A stretch of DNA of 64,000 nt from Flavobacterium alvei (GTDB taxonomy: Bacteria > Bacteroidota > Bacteroidia > Flavobacteriales > Flavobacteriaceae), in assembly GCF_002920895.1 (NCBI RefSeq), contig NZ_PQVG01000007.1, forward strand, positions 1 through 64,000, given 5' to 3'. This document shows positions 17,192 to 26,075 of this stretch, piece by piece (within the stretch, counting starts at the first letter, position 1; every line of letters starts with the position of its first letter). Under the pieces are notes generated by a model. It searched no databases and had not been told where the DNA came from. It saw only the letters and a program-made list of their open reading frames with translations. The translations under genes and the position numbers were made by a program.

Positions 17192-18619
17192 ATGAATAAG
17201 ACTGCACAATCAGTATGGGAAAACTGCCTATCTTTTATAAAAGACAATATCGCAGACCAAGCTTTTAAAACTTGGTTTGAACCTATTAAGTCAGTTGAGC
17301 TTACCGATAATGCATTATACATTCAAGTTCCAAGTAAATTCTTTTACGAATGGCTAGAAGAACATTATGTTAAATTATTAAAAGTGGCACTAACCAAAGA
17401 ACTCGGTAAAAATGCAAAGTTACTCTATAAAATCAAAATGGAAAACACTTATGGCAATAAACAACCGTTTACTGAACAATTGCCTAGTGCAAATCGTGTG
17501 CCCATGAAACCACAAGATGTTGATGCCCCATACAAAAATCTAAATCCAGAATTAAAAAACCCTTTTGTAATTCCAGGTATTCGAAATTTAAAAATCGAAT
17601 CACAACTGAATCCCAATTATAGTTTTGACAATTTTTTAGAAGGTGATTCTAATAGATTAGCTCGTTCAGCAGGTATGGCTGTGGCCAATAAACCGGGCGG
17701 AACATCCTTTAATCCATTATTGATTTTTGGTGGTGTTGGTTTAGGAAAAACCCATTTAGCACACGCAATTGGTGTTGAAATTAAAGATAAATACCCAGAA
17801 AAAACGGTCTTATATATTTCGGCCGAAATTTTCACTCAACAATATATTGATTCTGTAAAGAAAAATAATCGAAATGATTTTATTCATTTCTACCAATTAA
17901 TAGATGTTTTAATCATTGACGATGTTCAATTCCTATCTGGAAAATCAGGAACTCAAGATGTGTTTTTCCATATTTTTAATTATTTGCACCAAAATGGCAA
18001 ACAAGTTATCCTAACTTCGGATAAAGCGCCAGTAGATATGCAAGACATTGAACAACGACTGTTATCCCGTTTCAAATGGGGATTGTCGGCAGAATTGCAT
18101 CAACCCGATTATGAAACCAGAATTTCAATCTTAAAAAACATACTTTATCGTGATGGCGTTGAAATTCCAGATGAAATCATAGAATATGTAGCTCGAAATA
18201 TCAAATCGAATGTAAGAGAATTAGAAGGTGCTATAATTTCCTTAATAGCTCAATCGTCTTTCAACAAAAAAGAAGTAACTCTTGAACTAGCCAAAAATGT
18301 TGTCGAGAAATTCGTCAAGAATGTAAAAAGAGAAATTTCTATTGATTACATTCAAAAAATTGTTTCTGATTATTTTCAATTGGATTTAGAAACACTTCAA
18401 TCTAAAACTAGAAAAAGACATATTGTTCAAGCCCGTCAATTAGCTATGTTTTTCGCTAAGAAATTTACCAAGGCATCATTAGCAAATATTGGTTCCCAAA
18501 TAGGTGATCGCGATCATGCTACCGTTTTACACGCTTGTAAAACCGTTGACAATTTAGTGGCCACTGACAAACAATTCAAAAAATTTGTTGACGATATCAA
18601 TAAAAAATTAACGCTATAA
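17192..18619 (+). CDS. dnaA: Chromosomal replication initiator DnaA
   Basis: Binds DnaA boxes and opens the origin. The 475-residue protein has domain I (WENCLSFIKDNIADQAFKTW pattern near the N-terminus), a linker, an AAA+ domain with Walker A GGVGLGKTH (about residues 180-188), Walker B VLIIDDVQFL (about 240-249) and the sensor region EQRLLSRFKWGL, and a C-terminal box-binding domain with the signature IGDRDHATVLHACKTV (about 433-448). Length and layout are normal. The phosphatase gene begins 7 bases after its stop, so the two are probably co-transcribed. Confidence 0.98.
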   Translation: MNKTAQSVWENCLSFIKDNIADQAFKTWFEPIKSVELTDNALYIQVPSKFFYEWLEEHYVKLLKVALTKELGKNAKLLYKIKMENTYGNKQPFTEQLPSANRVPMKPQDVDAPYKNLNPELKNPFVIPGIRNLKIESQLNPNYSFDNFLEGDSNRLARSAGMAVANKPGGTSFNPLLIFGGVGLGKTHLAHAIGVEIKDKYPEKTVLYISAEIFTQQYIDSVKKNNRNDFIHFYQLIDVLIIDDVQFLSGKSGTQDVFFHIFNYLHQNGKQVILTSDKAPVDMQDIEQRLLSRFKWGLSAELHQPDYETRISILKNILYRDGVEIPDEIIEYVARNIKSNVRELEGAIISLIAQSSFNKKEVTLELAKNVVEKFVKNVKREISIDYIQKIVSDYFQLDLETLQSKTRKRHIVQARQLAMFFAKKFTKASLANIGSQIGDRDHATVLHACKTVDNLVATDKQFKKFVDDINKKLTL

Positions 18620-18626
18620 ACGCTGT

Positions 18627-19094
18627 ATGCCCATCAAAATTTTAATGGTTTGCTTAGGTAATATTTGCAGGTCTCCTTTGGCCGAAGGAATATTAGCTTC
18701 AAAACTTCCCAAAAAAGAATTCCATATAGATTCAGCTGGAACAGGTTCTTGGCACATTGGCCGACAGCCTGATGAGCGTTCTATTGCAGTAGCAAAAAAA
18801 TACAGAATAGATATTTCAAATCAAAAAGGCCGACAATTCTCTAAAAAAGATTTTGATGCTTTTGACTATATTTATGTGATGGATAATTCCAACTATCAAG
18901 ATGTAATTAGACTTGCCACCACCATAGAACAAAAAAACAAGGTACAACTCATCTTAAATGAATTGTTTCCCAATGAAAATGTTGATGTACCCGATCCATA
19001 TTATGGCGTTGCCAATGGTTTTGAAGTAGTTTATAAAATGCTAGATGAATCTTGTGAAATTATCGCACAGAAACTCCTAGAAAAACACTCGTAA
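18627..19094 (+). CDS. Low-molecular-weight protein tyrosine phosphatase
   Basis: A 155-residue enzyme with the P-loop C9-LGNIC-R15 (CX5R, in VCLGNICRSPLAEG) at the N-terminus, and the general-acid motif DPYYG at about residue 123, where the Asp protonates the leaving group. In other bacteria such enzymes dephosphorylate BY-kinases like Wzc; two Wzc-like kinases are encoded in this window, but this gene sits in the dnaA operon and not in the polysaccharide locus. Alternative: a housekeeping phosphatase of other substrates. Confidence 0.93.
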   Translation: MPIKILMVCLGNICRSPLAEGILASKLPKKEFHIDSAGTGSWHIGRQPDERSIAVAKKYRIDISNQKGRQFSKKDFDAFDYIYVMDNSNYQDVIRLATTIEQKNKVQLILNELFPNENVDVPDPYYGVANGFEVVYKMLDESCEIIAQKLLEKHS

Positions 19095-19129
19095 CTATTT
19101 TTTTTCAGATTTTTCTAAAAACCAAATTT

Positions 19130-19855
19130 ATGAAACCCAACCTTTTTTTAGGAAAACTATATTTAATTCCAACTACTTTAGGAGAAGAAGGCGACCCGAA
19201 TGATGTTTTGCCACAAACCATAAAAAGAAGCATTGATTTCATAGATGATTATATAGTAGAAAACGAGAAAACAGCTCGAAGATTCATCAAAAGTATTCAA
19301 CCTCAAAAAGTTCAAGCCTCACTTAGACTTAGTGCTCTAAACAAACACACCGAAATATCCGAACACGCCAAAATGCTACAGGCTTGTATGGAGGGAAAAA
19401 ATGTGGGTTTAATGAGTGAAGCAGGTTGTCCAGGAGTTGCCGATCCAGGCGCTGTGATCGTAAAATTGGCTCACGAAAAAGGAATTCAAGTCATACCACT
19501 AGTTGGTCCATCCTCTATTTTATTGGCGATTATGGCTTCTGGAATGAACGGACAAAGTTTTGCTTTCAATGGTTATCTTCCTATTGATAAAGGAGAGAAA
19601 AAATCGGCTTTAAAGAGTCTGGAAAAATTATCTCAAGACAAAAATCAGTCCCAAATTTTTATTGAAACTCCATATCGAAACAACAAAATGCTAGAGGATA
19701 TCATTCAAGCTTTGAATCCTTCGACTTATATTTGTGTTGCTACAGACATCACTATGCCAACTGAATTTATCAAAACAATGCGAGCATCTGAATGGAAAAA
19801 AACGCAGGTTGATTTACACAATCGCCCTACGATATTTATTATTCATAAAATGTAA
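19130..19855 (+). CDS. Tetrapyrrole-methylase-fold SAM methyltransferase (RsmI-like)
   Basis: A 241-residue protein of the TP_methylase fold. It starts GKLYLIPTTLGEE, carries the region GLMSEAGCPGVADPGAVIVKLAHEKG and VIPLVGPSSILLAIMASG (SAM-binding loops), and ends PTIFIIHKM. RsmI proper methylates the 2'-O of C1402 of 16S rRNA, but this form keeps a divergent N-terminus (LPQTIKRSIDFIDDYIVEN) seen in a Bacteroidota paralogue, so the target is uncertain. It lies 35 bp after the phosphatase gene and is followed by a terminator. Confidence 0.85.
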   Translation: MKPNLFLGKLYLIPTTLGEEGDPNDVLPQTIKRSIDFIDDYIVENEKTARRFIKSIQPQKVQASLRLSALNKHTEISEHAKMLQACMEGKNVGLMSEAGCPGVADPGAVIVKLAHEKGIQVIPLVGPSSILLAIMASGMNGQSFAFNGYLPIDKGEKKSALKSLEKLSQDKNQSQIFIETPYRNNKMLEDIIQALNPSTYICVATDITMPTEFIKTMRASEWKKTQVDLHNRPTIFIIHKM

Positions 19856-19872
19856 AAATACTACTCGAAAAA

Positions 19873-19898
19873 AAAACCACGCTAAGGTGGTTTTATTA
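19873..19898. terminator. Rho-independent terminator after the dnaA operon
   Basis: The stem AAAACCAC (19873-19880) pairs with GTGGTTTT (19887-19894) across a 6-base loop, with A and T runs on both sides. It lies between the convergent methylase and lysozyme-like genes and could work in both directions. Confidence 0.8.
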
Positions 19899-19918
19899 TT
19901 TTTTACACAAAACTGAAA

Positions 19919-20557
19919 TTACAATTTCACACTTGCTTTACTATCTGCAACGATTCCTGAAGTTTCATAACCTCCAAATTCTCTCATATAACTTCGTATC
20001 GAAGTTCCATAAGCATCTTTGAAATAACGCTTTCCATCGTACTTAAAAAACTTTTTAACTGAACCTACTCCACCAAGATGAGCAGCCGCCAAGATACCCG
20101 ATTCCGTAACGAGAACCCCTGCGACAACTTGCCCCTCGTATTTTTGGATAATATCTTTCAATTCTGACTTGTTTTTGGCTATAAGTGCCACAAAGGCTTT
20201 TTCTTGAATTCTAGGATTATTCAAAAAATGATTGCTATCGTGAATTCCAATGGTTTTTAAGGTTTCCTTACCGAACTGGTATTTTCCCATATACCCTAAA
20301 GTATTCACTTTTTTATATTTTCCTTGAGATTCTTTGAAGGCAATCGCTTCTTTGTAACCGATAAAAAATTTTCCAGTATAAGGAACATTCAAATTCGAAT
20401 AATCGGTTTGTTTTTGTGATGGAAATAAGTAGTGAGTTCCATCTGTTTCATTCGTTAGAAACCATTGATTGGAATCTATATCGGAAGGCTTAAAACCTGA
20501 GCTTAAAAAAGCAATAATTAAAGTCAAACTAGTATAAAAAGACCATTTGTTTATCAT
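19919..20557 (-). CDS. Secreted lysozyme-like / peptidoglycan hydrolase candidate
   Basis: About 212 residues from the ATG at 20557, which gives a normal signal peptide (MINKWSFYTSLTLIIAFLSSG). The frame runs 17 codons further upstream without that advantage. The mature part has an E-S-x-G-x-Y motif (AIAFKESQGKYKKVN) followed by LGYMGKYQFGKETLKTIG, which matches the catalytic Glu and substrate-groove pattern of lysozyme-like transglycosylases, and the region ILAAAHLGGVGSVKKFF. No LysM or SH3 domain is seen. It probably acts on periplasmic peptidoglycan. It lies downstream of mltG and the DUF2279 gene on the same strand. Confidence 0.7.
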   Translation of the reverse strand: MINKWSFYTSLTLIIAFLSSGFKPSDIDSNQWFLTNETDGTHYLFPSQKQTDYSNLNVPYTGKFFIGYKEAIAFKESQGKYKKVNTLGYMGKYQFGKETLKTIGIHDSNHFLNNPRIQEKAFVALIAKNKSELKDIIQKYEGQVVAGVLVTESGILAAAHLGGVGSVKKFFKYDGKRYFKDAYGTSIRSYMREFGGYETSGIVADSKASVKL

Positions 20558-20657
20558 AAATTGTTTTTCTTCAAAACGCTGTCCCGTTATGAAATTTCTA
20601 CGGTGCAAATATACAATAAAAAATATTTATGCTGATTATCAAGCAGTTAAAAAAAAC

Positions 20658-21574
20658 CTAAAAATACAAGGCGTGAAATTTCAATCCTCGCTGAGGCGAG
20701 TATTCAAGGGCAGGCGCAGGGATTTTGACCGTATTTAAAACTGAAAAAACAGTCTTCAAAAAGTGTGATTTTGAGTTAATTTTTGTCAAATCTAAATCCA
20801 AACTTAGGTAAAATTGTCGGTAATTTTCTTGTTTTGTAGCTAAAATAAGATTGTTTTTAGTGTCGTTTTCACCCAACATTCCTTCGGCTCCATAACCCAA
20901 AGCAATATTAAACCACTTTGGAATTTTCGATTTTTTGGCAAAAGAGTATAAATTTACCGAAAACCAATAGGTTTGTCCGTTGTAATCTTTTAGGATTTGT
21001 TCTGAGAGTGAATTTCCTAATAAATCAGGTCTATAATTAGCATATTGAGTGGTATGAAAAGAGAATTTTGGAATGATGCGTTGTTCGTTCCAAACCAGTT
21101 CTTGCGAAACATACAACGCTGTTCCTGTAGCATTGGCAAAAACATCGCCTATCGAGGCTCCCCATTCAGCAGAATGACCATCCATAACCTCAACTGCCGT
21201 TAAGAATACAAAACCTAAACTAGCTCCATAAATCAATTGATTCTTTTTGCTTGCACCACTCCAATTCAGAACTTCTGCACCAAATCTTCCAATGTGATAA
21301 GACGAATACATATGTCCCAATTTATCCATTTGCAACCACTCGGAATTGTCATTTATAAAATGAAAATCGGATTGGGGATAATCGGCATACCAAAGTTGGT
21401 TCAAGCCAATCAAAGCGCCAGAAGCCAAAACGGCTTCGGTAATGAATACCGAATTTTGCCTTTTCTGGTTCAAAGAATCGGAAGGTTTTAGAAAAGATTA
21501 TCGAATGAATTTTGCGCCAAAACACTTTGGAACACCAGAACAAACAAAAAACAAATCGTCTTTTTGTAAATCAA
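20658..21574 (-). CDS. DUF2279 (YfiM-like) envelope protein, frameshifted near N-terminus
   Basis: The main frame (20658-21473) encodes the DUF2279 body: LNQLWYADYP, QMDKLGHMYSSYHIGRF, GFVFLTAVEVMDGHSAEWGASIGDVFANATG and a C-terminal strand-rich region. Its only available start is a TTG at 21473 with no signal peptide. In the next frame, starting at TTG 21574 two bases after the mltG stop, lies a perfect signal peptide (IYKKTICFLFVLVFQSVLAQ then NSFDNLF), which runs into a stop exactly where the DUF2279 frame reads FLKPSDSLNQ. One missing T in CTTTTCTAAAAC (+ strand 21485-21496) explains both. I infer one gene with a -1 frameshift: mutation, assembly error or slippage. Confidence 0.75.
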
Positions 21575-21576
21575 AA

Positions 21577-22617
21577 TTACCTATTTACACCCTGACTATT
21601 AATCCAATCGGCATATTTTGCAGCATTTACATTATGCTCAGGCAAAGTAGCAGCAAATTCGTGATACCCAAAACGTTCTACACTAGCACAGAAATAAATA
21701 AAGTTGTGTTTCTCGGGATCCAAAACCGCATCAAGAGCAGTAACGTCTGGCATAGCGATGGGTCCTGGCGGAAGTCCAATTACTTTGTAAGTATTATAAG
21801 GTGAGGTTAAAAACAAATCATTATAAAAAACTCTTTTGATAACTTGATCAAAATCATTGTCTTTCTTTTTTATGGCATAAATCACAGTGGGATCAGCCTG
21901 AAGTGGCATACCAATTTTCAAACGGTTCAAATAAACACCTGCAATTCTAGGTCTTTCGTCTTTTTTGACAGATTCTTTATGCACAATTGAAGCTAAAATT
22001 GTTGCTTCAACAGGAGTTAGCCCTTGTGCGGATGCTTTTGCTATTCGCTCTTTATTCCAGAAGCTGTGGTATTCCTTGATCATTTTATCACGGAATTTAA
22101 CAGCTGAAATATTCCAATACACCTCATATGTATTAGGAATAAACATAGCAAATACATTCTCTTCGGTAAAACCATTTTCTTTCAAAAAAAGAGAATCCTT
22201 GAAGGTATTCATCAACATCAAACTATCGGGCTCAATTTGCGAACTCACTCTTACTGCAAAATCCTCTAATCTTTCTTGATTATTGAAAGCCAATTTCACA
22301 GGAATATTGCTTCTCAGAGCTTTTACCAATTGGTAACTATTCATTCCTTTTGTGAATAAAAAGCGCCCTGATTTTACATTTTCGGGATAGCTTCTTTTAT
22401 TGGCTACCATTTCAAAACGATCCATATTATCAACAAAAGGCTCTATTATTTTTTTGACTTCTTCATAAGTTGAACCTGTTGGCACAAATACATATACTTC
22501 AGTTTGAGAAAATTTGGTGTTTTTAGAAAAAATTTGATTAGCCAATATTCCGCCATAAATTAGTAATCCTGTTATTACTACTAGAGTTGCTATCGTTATG
22601 ATTTTTTTTAAATTCAA
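21577..22617 (-). CDS. mltG: Endolytic murein transglycosylase
   Basis: Cuts nascent glycan strands in the periplasm and so sets chain length. The 346-residue protein has one N-terminal TM anchor (IITIATLVVITGLLIYGGIL), a LysM-like region (YVFVPTGSTYEEV) and the YceG catalytic domain: ILASIVHKESVKKDERPRIA with the conserved Glu, VYLNRLKIGMPLQADPTVIYA and YNTYKVIGLPPGPIAMP. Length is typical. It lies 12 bp downstream of an acetyltransferase gene and just upstream of the DUF2279 gene, forming a - strand envelope operon. Confidence 0.95.
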   Translation of the reverse strand: MNLKKIITIATLVVITGLLIYGGILANQIFSKNTKFSQTEVYVFVPTGSTYEEVKKIIEPFVDNMDRFEMVANKRSYPENVKSGRFLFTKGMNSYQLVKALRSNIPVKLAFNNQERLEDFAVRVSSQIEPDSLMLMNTFKDSLFLKENGFTEENVFAMFIPNTYEVYWNISAVKFRDKMIKEYHSFWNKERIAKASAQGLTPVEATILASIVHKESVKKDERPRIAGVYLNRLKIGMPLQADPTVIYAIKKKDNDFDQVIKRVFYNDLFLTSPYNTYKVIGLPPGPIAMPDVTALDAVLDPEKHNFIYFCASVERFGYHEFAATLPEHNVNAAKYADWINSQGVNR

Positions 22618-22629
22618 AATTGAAATTTT

Positions 22630-23163
22630 TTAAAGTTGATGATTGATTAATTGAAAAATAGCCTCGTCTTTATAAACGCCATTGACCAAAGTCCAATCTT
22701 TTTTTGTGCCTATTTTTTGGAATCCAAATTTAGTAAAAAGAGCTATACTAGCTTCATTTTCGGTGCTAATATTTGCATAAAATTGATGTAGATTGAGATG
22801 ATAAAATCCATATCGAATTAACAACTCCAAAGCTTCAGAACCAATATTTTGTCTTCGATTTTCTGTTCCTTGAATTACGATTCCTATTCCTGCTCTATTA
22901 TTCTTTGGGTCAAAATCAAACAAATCGATTAGACCTAGTGCTGGAAAATCTTCATCCTGACAAATGGCCAATCGCAATTGCTTGGCTTCATAAATATCTT
23001 GATGGGCATTTTCGAGATATTGCTTTACCAAAAACCGACTGTAAGGCGTTTGCGTATTGCTGACTTCCCAAATACTTTGGTCGTTTTCCATGGCATACAC
23101 AAACTCCAAATCATTGGGTTCGAGTGCTCGGAGGTAAATGTTTTCGCCTTTTAGTGTGATCAT
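22630..23163 (-). CDS. GNAT acetyltransferase (RimJ/RimL type)
   Basis: A 177-residue single-domain protein with the Acetyltransf_3 pattern: start ITLKGENIYLRALEPNDLEF, core GLIDLFDFDPKNNRAGIGI, acetyl-CoA loop region ENRRQNIGSEALELLIRYGF and ending NEASIALFTKFGFQKIG. Members acetylate N-terminal or side-chain amines; the target cannot be read from sequence. It is the first gene of the set running into mltG. Confidence 0.88.
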   Translation of the reverse strand: MITLKGENIYLRALEPNDLEFVYAMENDQSIWEVSNTQTPYSRFLVKQYLENAHQDIYEAKQLRLAICQDEDFPALGLIDLFDFDPKNNRAGIGIVIQGTENRRQNIGSEALELLIRYGFYHLNLHQFYANISTENEASIALFTKFGFQKIGTKKDWTLVNGVYKDEAIFQLINHQL

Positions 23164-23244
23164 TTTTGATTTGGGTTTGAGGTGCCAAATTGGCTCCTCA
23201 ATTTTTATTTGTTTCTTTAAATAAGCGAATCCTAATAGTTCCTT

Positions 23245-23652
23245 TTACAAATTAACATCATTGTAATAGATTAAAAACCATTTTCCATCTATTTCCTTAA
23301 ATTTTCTTTCAACAAGGAAATCACTATTATCAATCCAAAATTTTTCTACTACAACTTCATCAGTTTTTCTTACCGAATGTTTATATTTAGGAAGTAAAGA
23401 TTTCTCTGAAACTGGGATTTTCATTAACTCCCAATTTTTAGATGTCCAATTTTGTTTTTCAAAACCTTCAATTAATTTGCCTTCAATTGGAAAATTAATT
23501 CTTGAAAGTTGAAAAATTGAATCAGAATGAAATTTACGATTAAAATCTTCGAAATTTTCTGAATGATTTGAAGATATTGATTTAATAAATAAGCCAAGCA
23601 ATATTGACACCACTATTACAAGTCCAAAAATTACTTGAAGCTTTTTACTCAT
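23245..23652 (-). CDS. Membrane-anchored hypothetical protein, DUF4348-like
   Basis: 135 residues. One N-terminal hydrophobic anchor (LQVIFGLVIVVSILLGLFI) is followed by a mature domain with the pattern FEDFNRKFHSDSIFQLSRI and NFPIEGKLIEGF, then KWFLIYYND at the end. The FQLSRI/FP pattern resembles the Bacteroidota DUF4348 family; I give that moderate weight. It probably faces the periplasm. Function is unknown. It sits between dapF and the acetyltransferase gene on the same strand, 32 bp after the dapF stop. Confidence 0.65.
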   Translation of the reverse strand: MSKKLQVIFGLVIVVSILLGLFIKSISSNHSENFEDFNRKFHSDSIFQLSRINFPIEGKLIEGFEKQNWTSKNWELMKIPVSEKSLLPKYKHSVRKTDEVVVEKFWIDNSDFLVERKFKEIDGKWFLIYYNDVNL

Positions 23653-23684
23653 TTTATTCCTTTTGTATTGAAGCTAATTCCTAA

Positions 23685-24467
23685 TTAAATTTCAATTTGT
23701 CCTTTAAACACAAATTCCGCTGGACCAATTAAGAAAACATTGGTAAAAACATCTCCCATTTTATCAAAAGAAACAGCTAATTTTCCACCTTCAACGTTCA
23801 AATTAATGGAAGAAGCATTGGTTTGTCCCGTGGCATTCATTGCAATCGCAACCGCTGTAGCTCCAGTTCCACAAGCAAGAGTTTCGTCTTCTACTCCTCT
23901 TTCGTAGGTGCGAAGTGAAAAAGTATCTTCATTGATTTTTTTTACGAAATTGATGTTGCTTCCTTCTGCTCCGTACAAAGAACCGTAACGAAGAGCCGCT
24001 CCGTTTTCTTTTACATTATAATGTTCCAAATCGGCCACCATTTGCACGTGATGCGGCGAACCGGTATTCATAAAAGTATAATCTTTCTCTTTTTTGATAT
24101 CGGCAACATCAATCATTTGCAAAGAAACAATTCCATCATTGGCAACACTGGCGTGATGCAAACCATCGGTAGCGATAAAAGTACAACTGTCTTTAATAAC
24201 GCTCAAATCTTTGGCGAAAGCCACCAAACAACGGCCACCATTGCCACACATCGAACTTGGGTTTCCATCGGAATTGTAATAAACCATTCTAAAATCGGTG
24301 TTGGTGTCGTTTTCCAACAAAATCAATCCATCGGCGCCAATGCCAAAACGTCTGTCACACAAACGCGCCACGAGTTGAACATTATCCTTTGGAAAAAACC
24401 CTGAGCGATTGTCAATCATCACAAAATCGTTTCCTGTTCCTTGGTATTTATAGAATTCTAATTGCAT
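23685..24467 (-). CDS. dapF: Diaminopimelate epimerase
   Basis: Converts LL- to meso-diaminopimelate for lysine and peptidoglycan synthesis. The 260-residue protein starts LEFYKYQGTGNDFVMIDNR, a family signature. The two catalytic cysteines are Cys74 (SSMCGNGGRC) and Cys199 (ETLACGTGATAVA). Both halves of the pseudo-symmetric fold are complete. It is the first gene of a - strand group and divergent from the protease gene; a -7 box lies 21 bases upstream of the start. Confidence 0.97.
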   Translation of the reverse strand: MQLEFYKYQGTGNDFVMIDNRSGFFPKDNVQLVARLCDRRFGIGADGLILLENDTNTDFRMVYYNSDGNPSSMCGNGGRCLVAFAKDLSVIKDSCTFIATDGLHHASVANDGIVSLQMIDVADIKKEKDYTFMNTGSPHHVQMVADLEHYNVKENGAALRYGSLYGAEGSNINFVKKINEDTFSLRTYERGVEDETLACGTGATAVAIAMNATGQTNASSINLNVEGGKLAVSFDKMGDVFTNVFLIGPAEFVFKGQIEI

Positions 24468-24487
24468 TTTTTTTTGTTTGAGAAGTA

Positions 24488-24495
24488 CAAAAGTA
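24488..24495 (-). promoter_or_regulatory. -7 box of dapF
   Basis: Read on the - strand, TACTTTTG matches TAnnTTTG and lies 21 bases before the dapF ATG. The flanking AAAGTACAAA text recurs upstream of the 29648-31594 gene. No well-spaced -33 element is visible. Confidence 0.4.
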
Positions 24496-24603
24496 CAAAT
24501 ATTAATGATACGTTAAAGATTGTTAACCGAGCGTTAAACTGTTTTTTTGAATTGACATAATTTATAATTTTACAACTATAATTCTTAAATAACTATAAAA
24601 ACT

Positions 24604-26001
24604 ATGAAACGATTTTCAAGCTTATTTTTAGTGCCATTGTTGAGCGGAGCCGTAACATTGGGTTCTTACAAATTGTTATTTGACGACAATGGATATTTTT
24701 CTAAAAACAATTCAATAGTCACCCAAGCGTCGAATTCGTATGAAAGAAATGTAGGTTTATCAGCCGAAGCTATTGACTTTACCGAAGCGGCAGACAAAAC
24801 CATTCACACCGTAGTTCACGTAAAAAATGTCTCCAAAACAATTGTCACGAATCCTATGCTGGAATATTTCTATGGCTTTAGGGGCGGACAAGAGCAGGAA
24901 CAGGTAGGAACGGGTTCGGGAGTAATTATTTCGGAAGATGGTTATATTGTAACCAACAATCACGTGATAAAAGATGCTTCTGAAATAGAAATCACCCTAA
25001 ATAATAAGGAATCCTACACCGCAAAAGTCATTGGAACCGATTCGAAGATGGATATAGCCTTATTAAAAATTGATGCTAAGGAGAAATTACCTTACACCAC
25101 TTTTGCTAATTCAGATTCAGTAAAAATTGGCGAATGGGTGTTGGCTGTTGGAAACCCTTATAACTTAACTTCTACCGTAACTGCTGGAATTATTTCGGCC
25201 AAAGCCAGAAACTTGGACACTAGTGGTATTCAATCGTTTATTCAAACTGACGCAGCTGTAAACCCAGGAAATAGCGGCGGCGCATTGGTCAACACTCGTG
25301 GCGAATTGATAGGCATTAACACAATGATATCCTCTCCAACGGGTTCCTATACAGGCTATTCTTTTGCCATTCCATCGAATAATGCTAAAAAAATAATTGA
25401 TGATTTAATAGAGTTTGGCAACGTACAAAGAGGTGTTCTTGGTGTTGAAGGTGGCGAATTGAACGCAAAAGCCTCGAAAGAATTGGGTGTAAAAGAAACG
25501 CAAGGATTCTACATTAATAGAGTTCAGAAAAAATCGGGGGCAGAAAATGCTGGTTTGCAAAAAGGCGATATCATTATCAAATTAGACCAACAAAACATTT
25601 CGACATATGCAGATCTTGCGGGTTATATTAACACCAAAAGGCCGAATGACAAAGTGCAAGTTACCTTCATAAGAGAAGGAAAAAACAAAGTTGTGCCTGT
25701 AGTTTTGAGCAAAAACGAATTTTTTAGCGCCGAAATCAAAGGAATCGAATTGGAGAACATCGATGCCAATGACAAAAAGCGTTTTCATTTAGATGGAGGT
25801 GCAAAAATCAAATCGATTACCAATGAAAATCTAAAACAATACGAACAAGATTTAAAAGGAAACATTATCTTGAGTATTGATAATGTCAAAATCAAAGACA
25901 TCGAATCGGCTTCGAAAATTCTAGGCAACAAAGCCGAAAATCAAAGCGTTCAAATGGAAATGATTAATAAACGAGGAGAGATTATTCGAATTATAATTTA
26001 A
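24604..26001 (+). CDS. HtrA/DegP-type periplasmic serine protease
   Basis: A 465-residue envelope quality-control protease. An N-terminal signal or anchor (LFLVPLLSGAVTLGSYKLL) precedes a trypsin-like domain with the triad His120 (VTNNHVI), Asp150 (KMDIALLKID) and Ser224 (NPGNSGGALV). Two PDZ domains follow: the first is clear (GFYINRVQKKSGAENAGLQKGDIIIKLD), the second degenerate (near residues 390-465). Length fits the DegP/DegQ class. It is a single gene flanked by divergent dapF and a shared terminator. Confidence 0.95.
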   Translation: MKRFSSLFLVPLLSGAVTLGSYKLLFDDNGYFSKNNSIVTQASNSYERNVGLSAEAIDFTEAADKTIHTVVHVKNVSKTIVTNPMLEYFYGFRGGQEQEQVGTGSGVIISEDGYIVTNNHVIKDASEIEITLNNKESYTAKVIGTDSKMDIALLKIDAKEKLPYTTFANSDSVKIGEWVLAVGNPYNLTSTVTAGIISAKARNLDTSGIQSFIQTDAAVNPGNSGGALVNTRGELIGINTMISSPTGSYTGYSFAIPSNNAKKIIDDLIEFGNVQRGVLGVEGGELNAKASKELGVKETQGFYINRVQKKSGAENAGLQKGDIIIKLDQQNISTYADLAGYINTKRPNDKVQVTFIREGKNKVVPVVLSKNEFFSAEIKGIELENIDANDKKRFHLDGGAKIKSITNENLKQYEQDLKGNIILSIDNVKIKDIESASKILGNKAENQSVQMEMINKRGEIIRIII

Positions 26002-26027
26002 AATAATTCTAAAAATTAAATAAAAAT

Positions 26028-26075
26028 ACCGCAGATTCACAGATTAATAAAATCTAGAATCTGCGGTTCTCTTTT
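26028..26075. terminator. Hairpin terminator between htrA-type and lrp-type genes
   Basis: ACCGCAGATTC (26028-26038) pairs with GAATCTGCGGT (26057-26067), with an inner AGATT/AATCT stem, followed by a T-rich run on the + strand. It separates convergent genes. The CAGATT-based arms resemble the interspersed palindrome at 15798-15855. Confidence 0.75.

Noticed and set aside
21349..21543. 64-codon - strand frame overlapping the DUF2279 start
   Set aside because: It is the third phase through the frameshift region; the signal peptide and the DUF2279 body lie in the other two phases.
24021..24404. 127-codon + strand frame
   Set aside because: Antisense to dapF over its catalytic Cys74 region.
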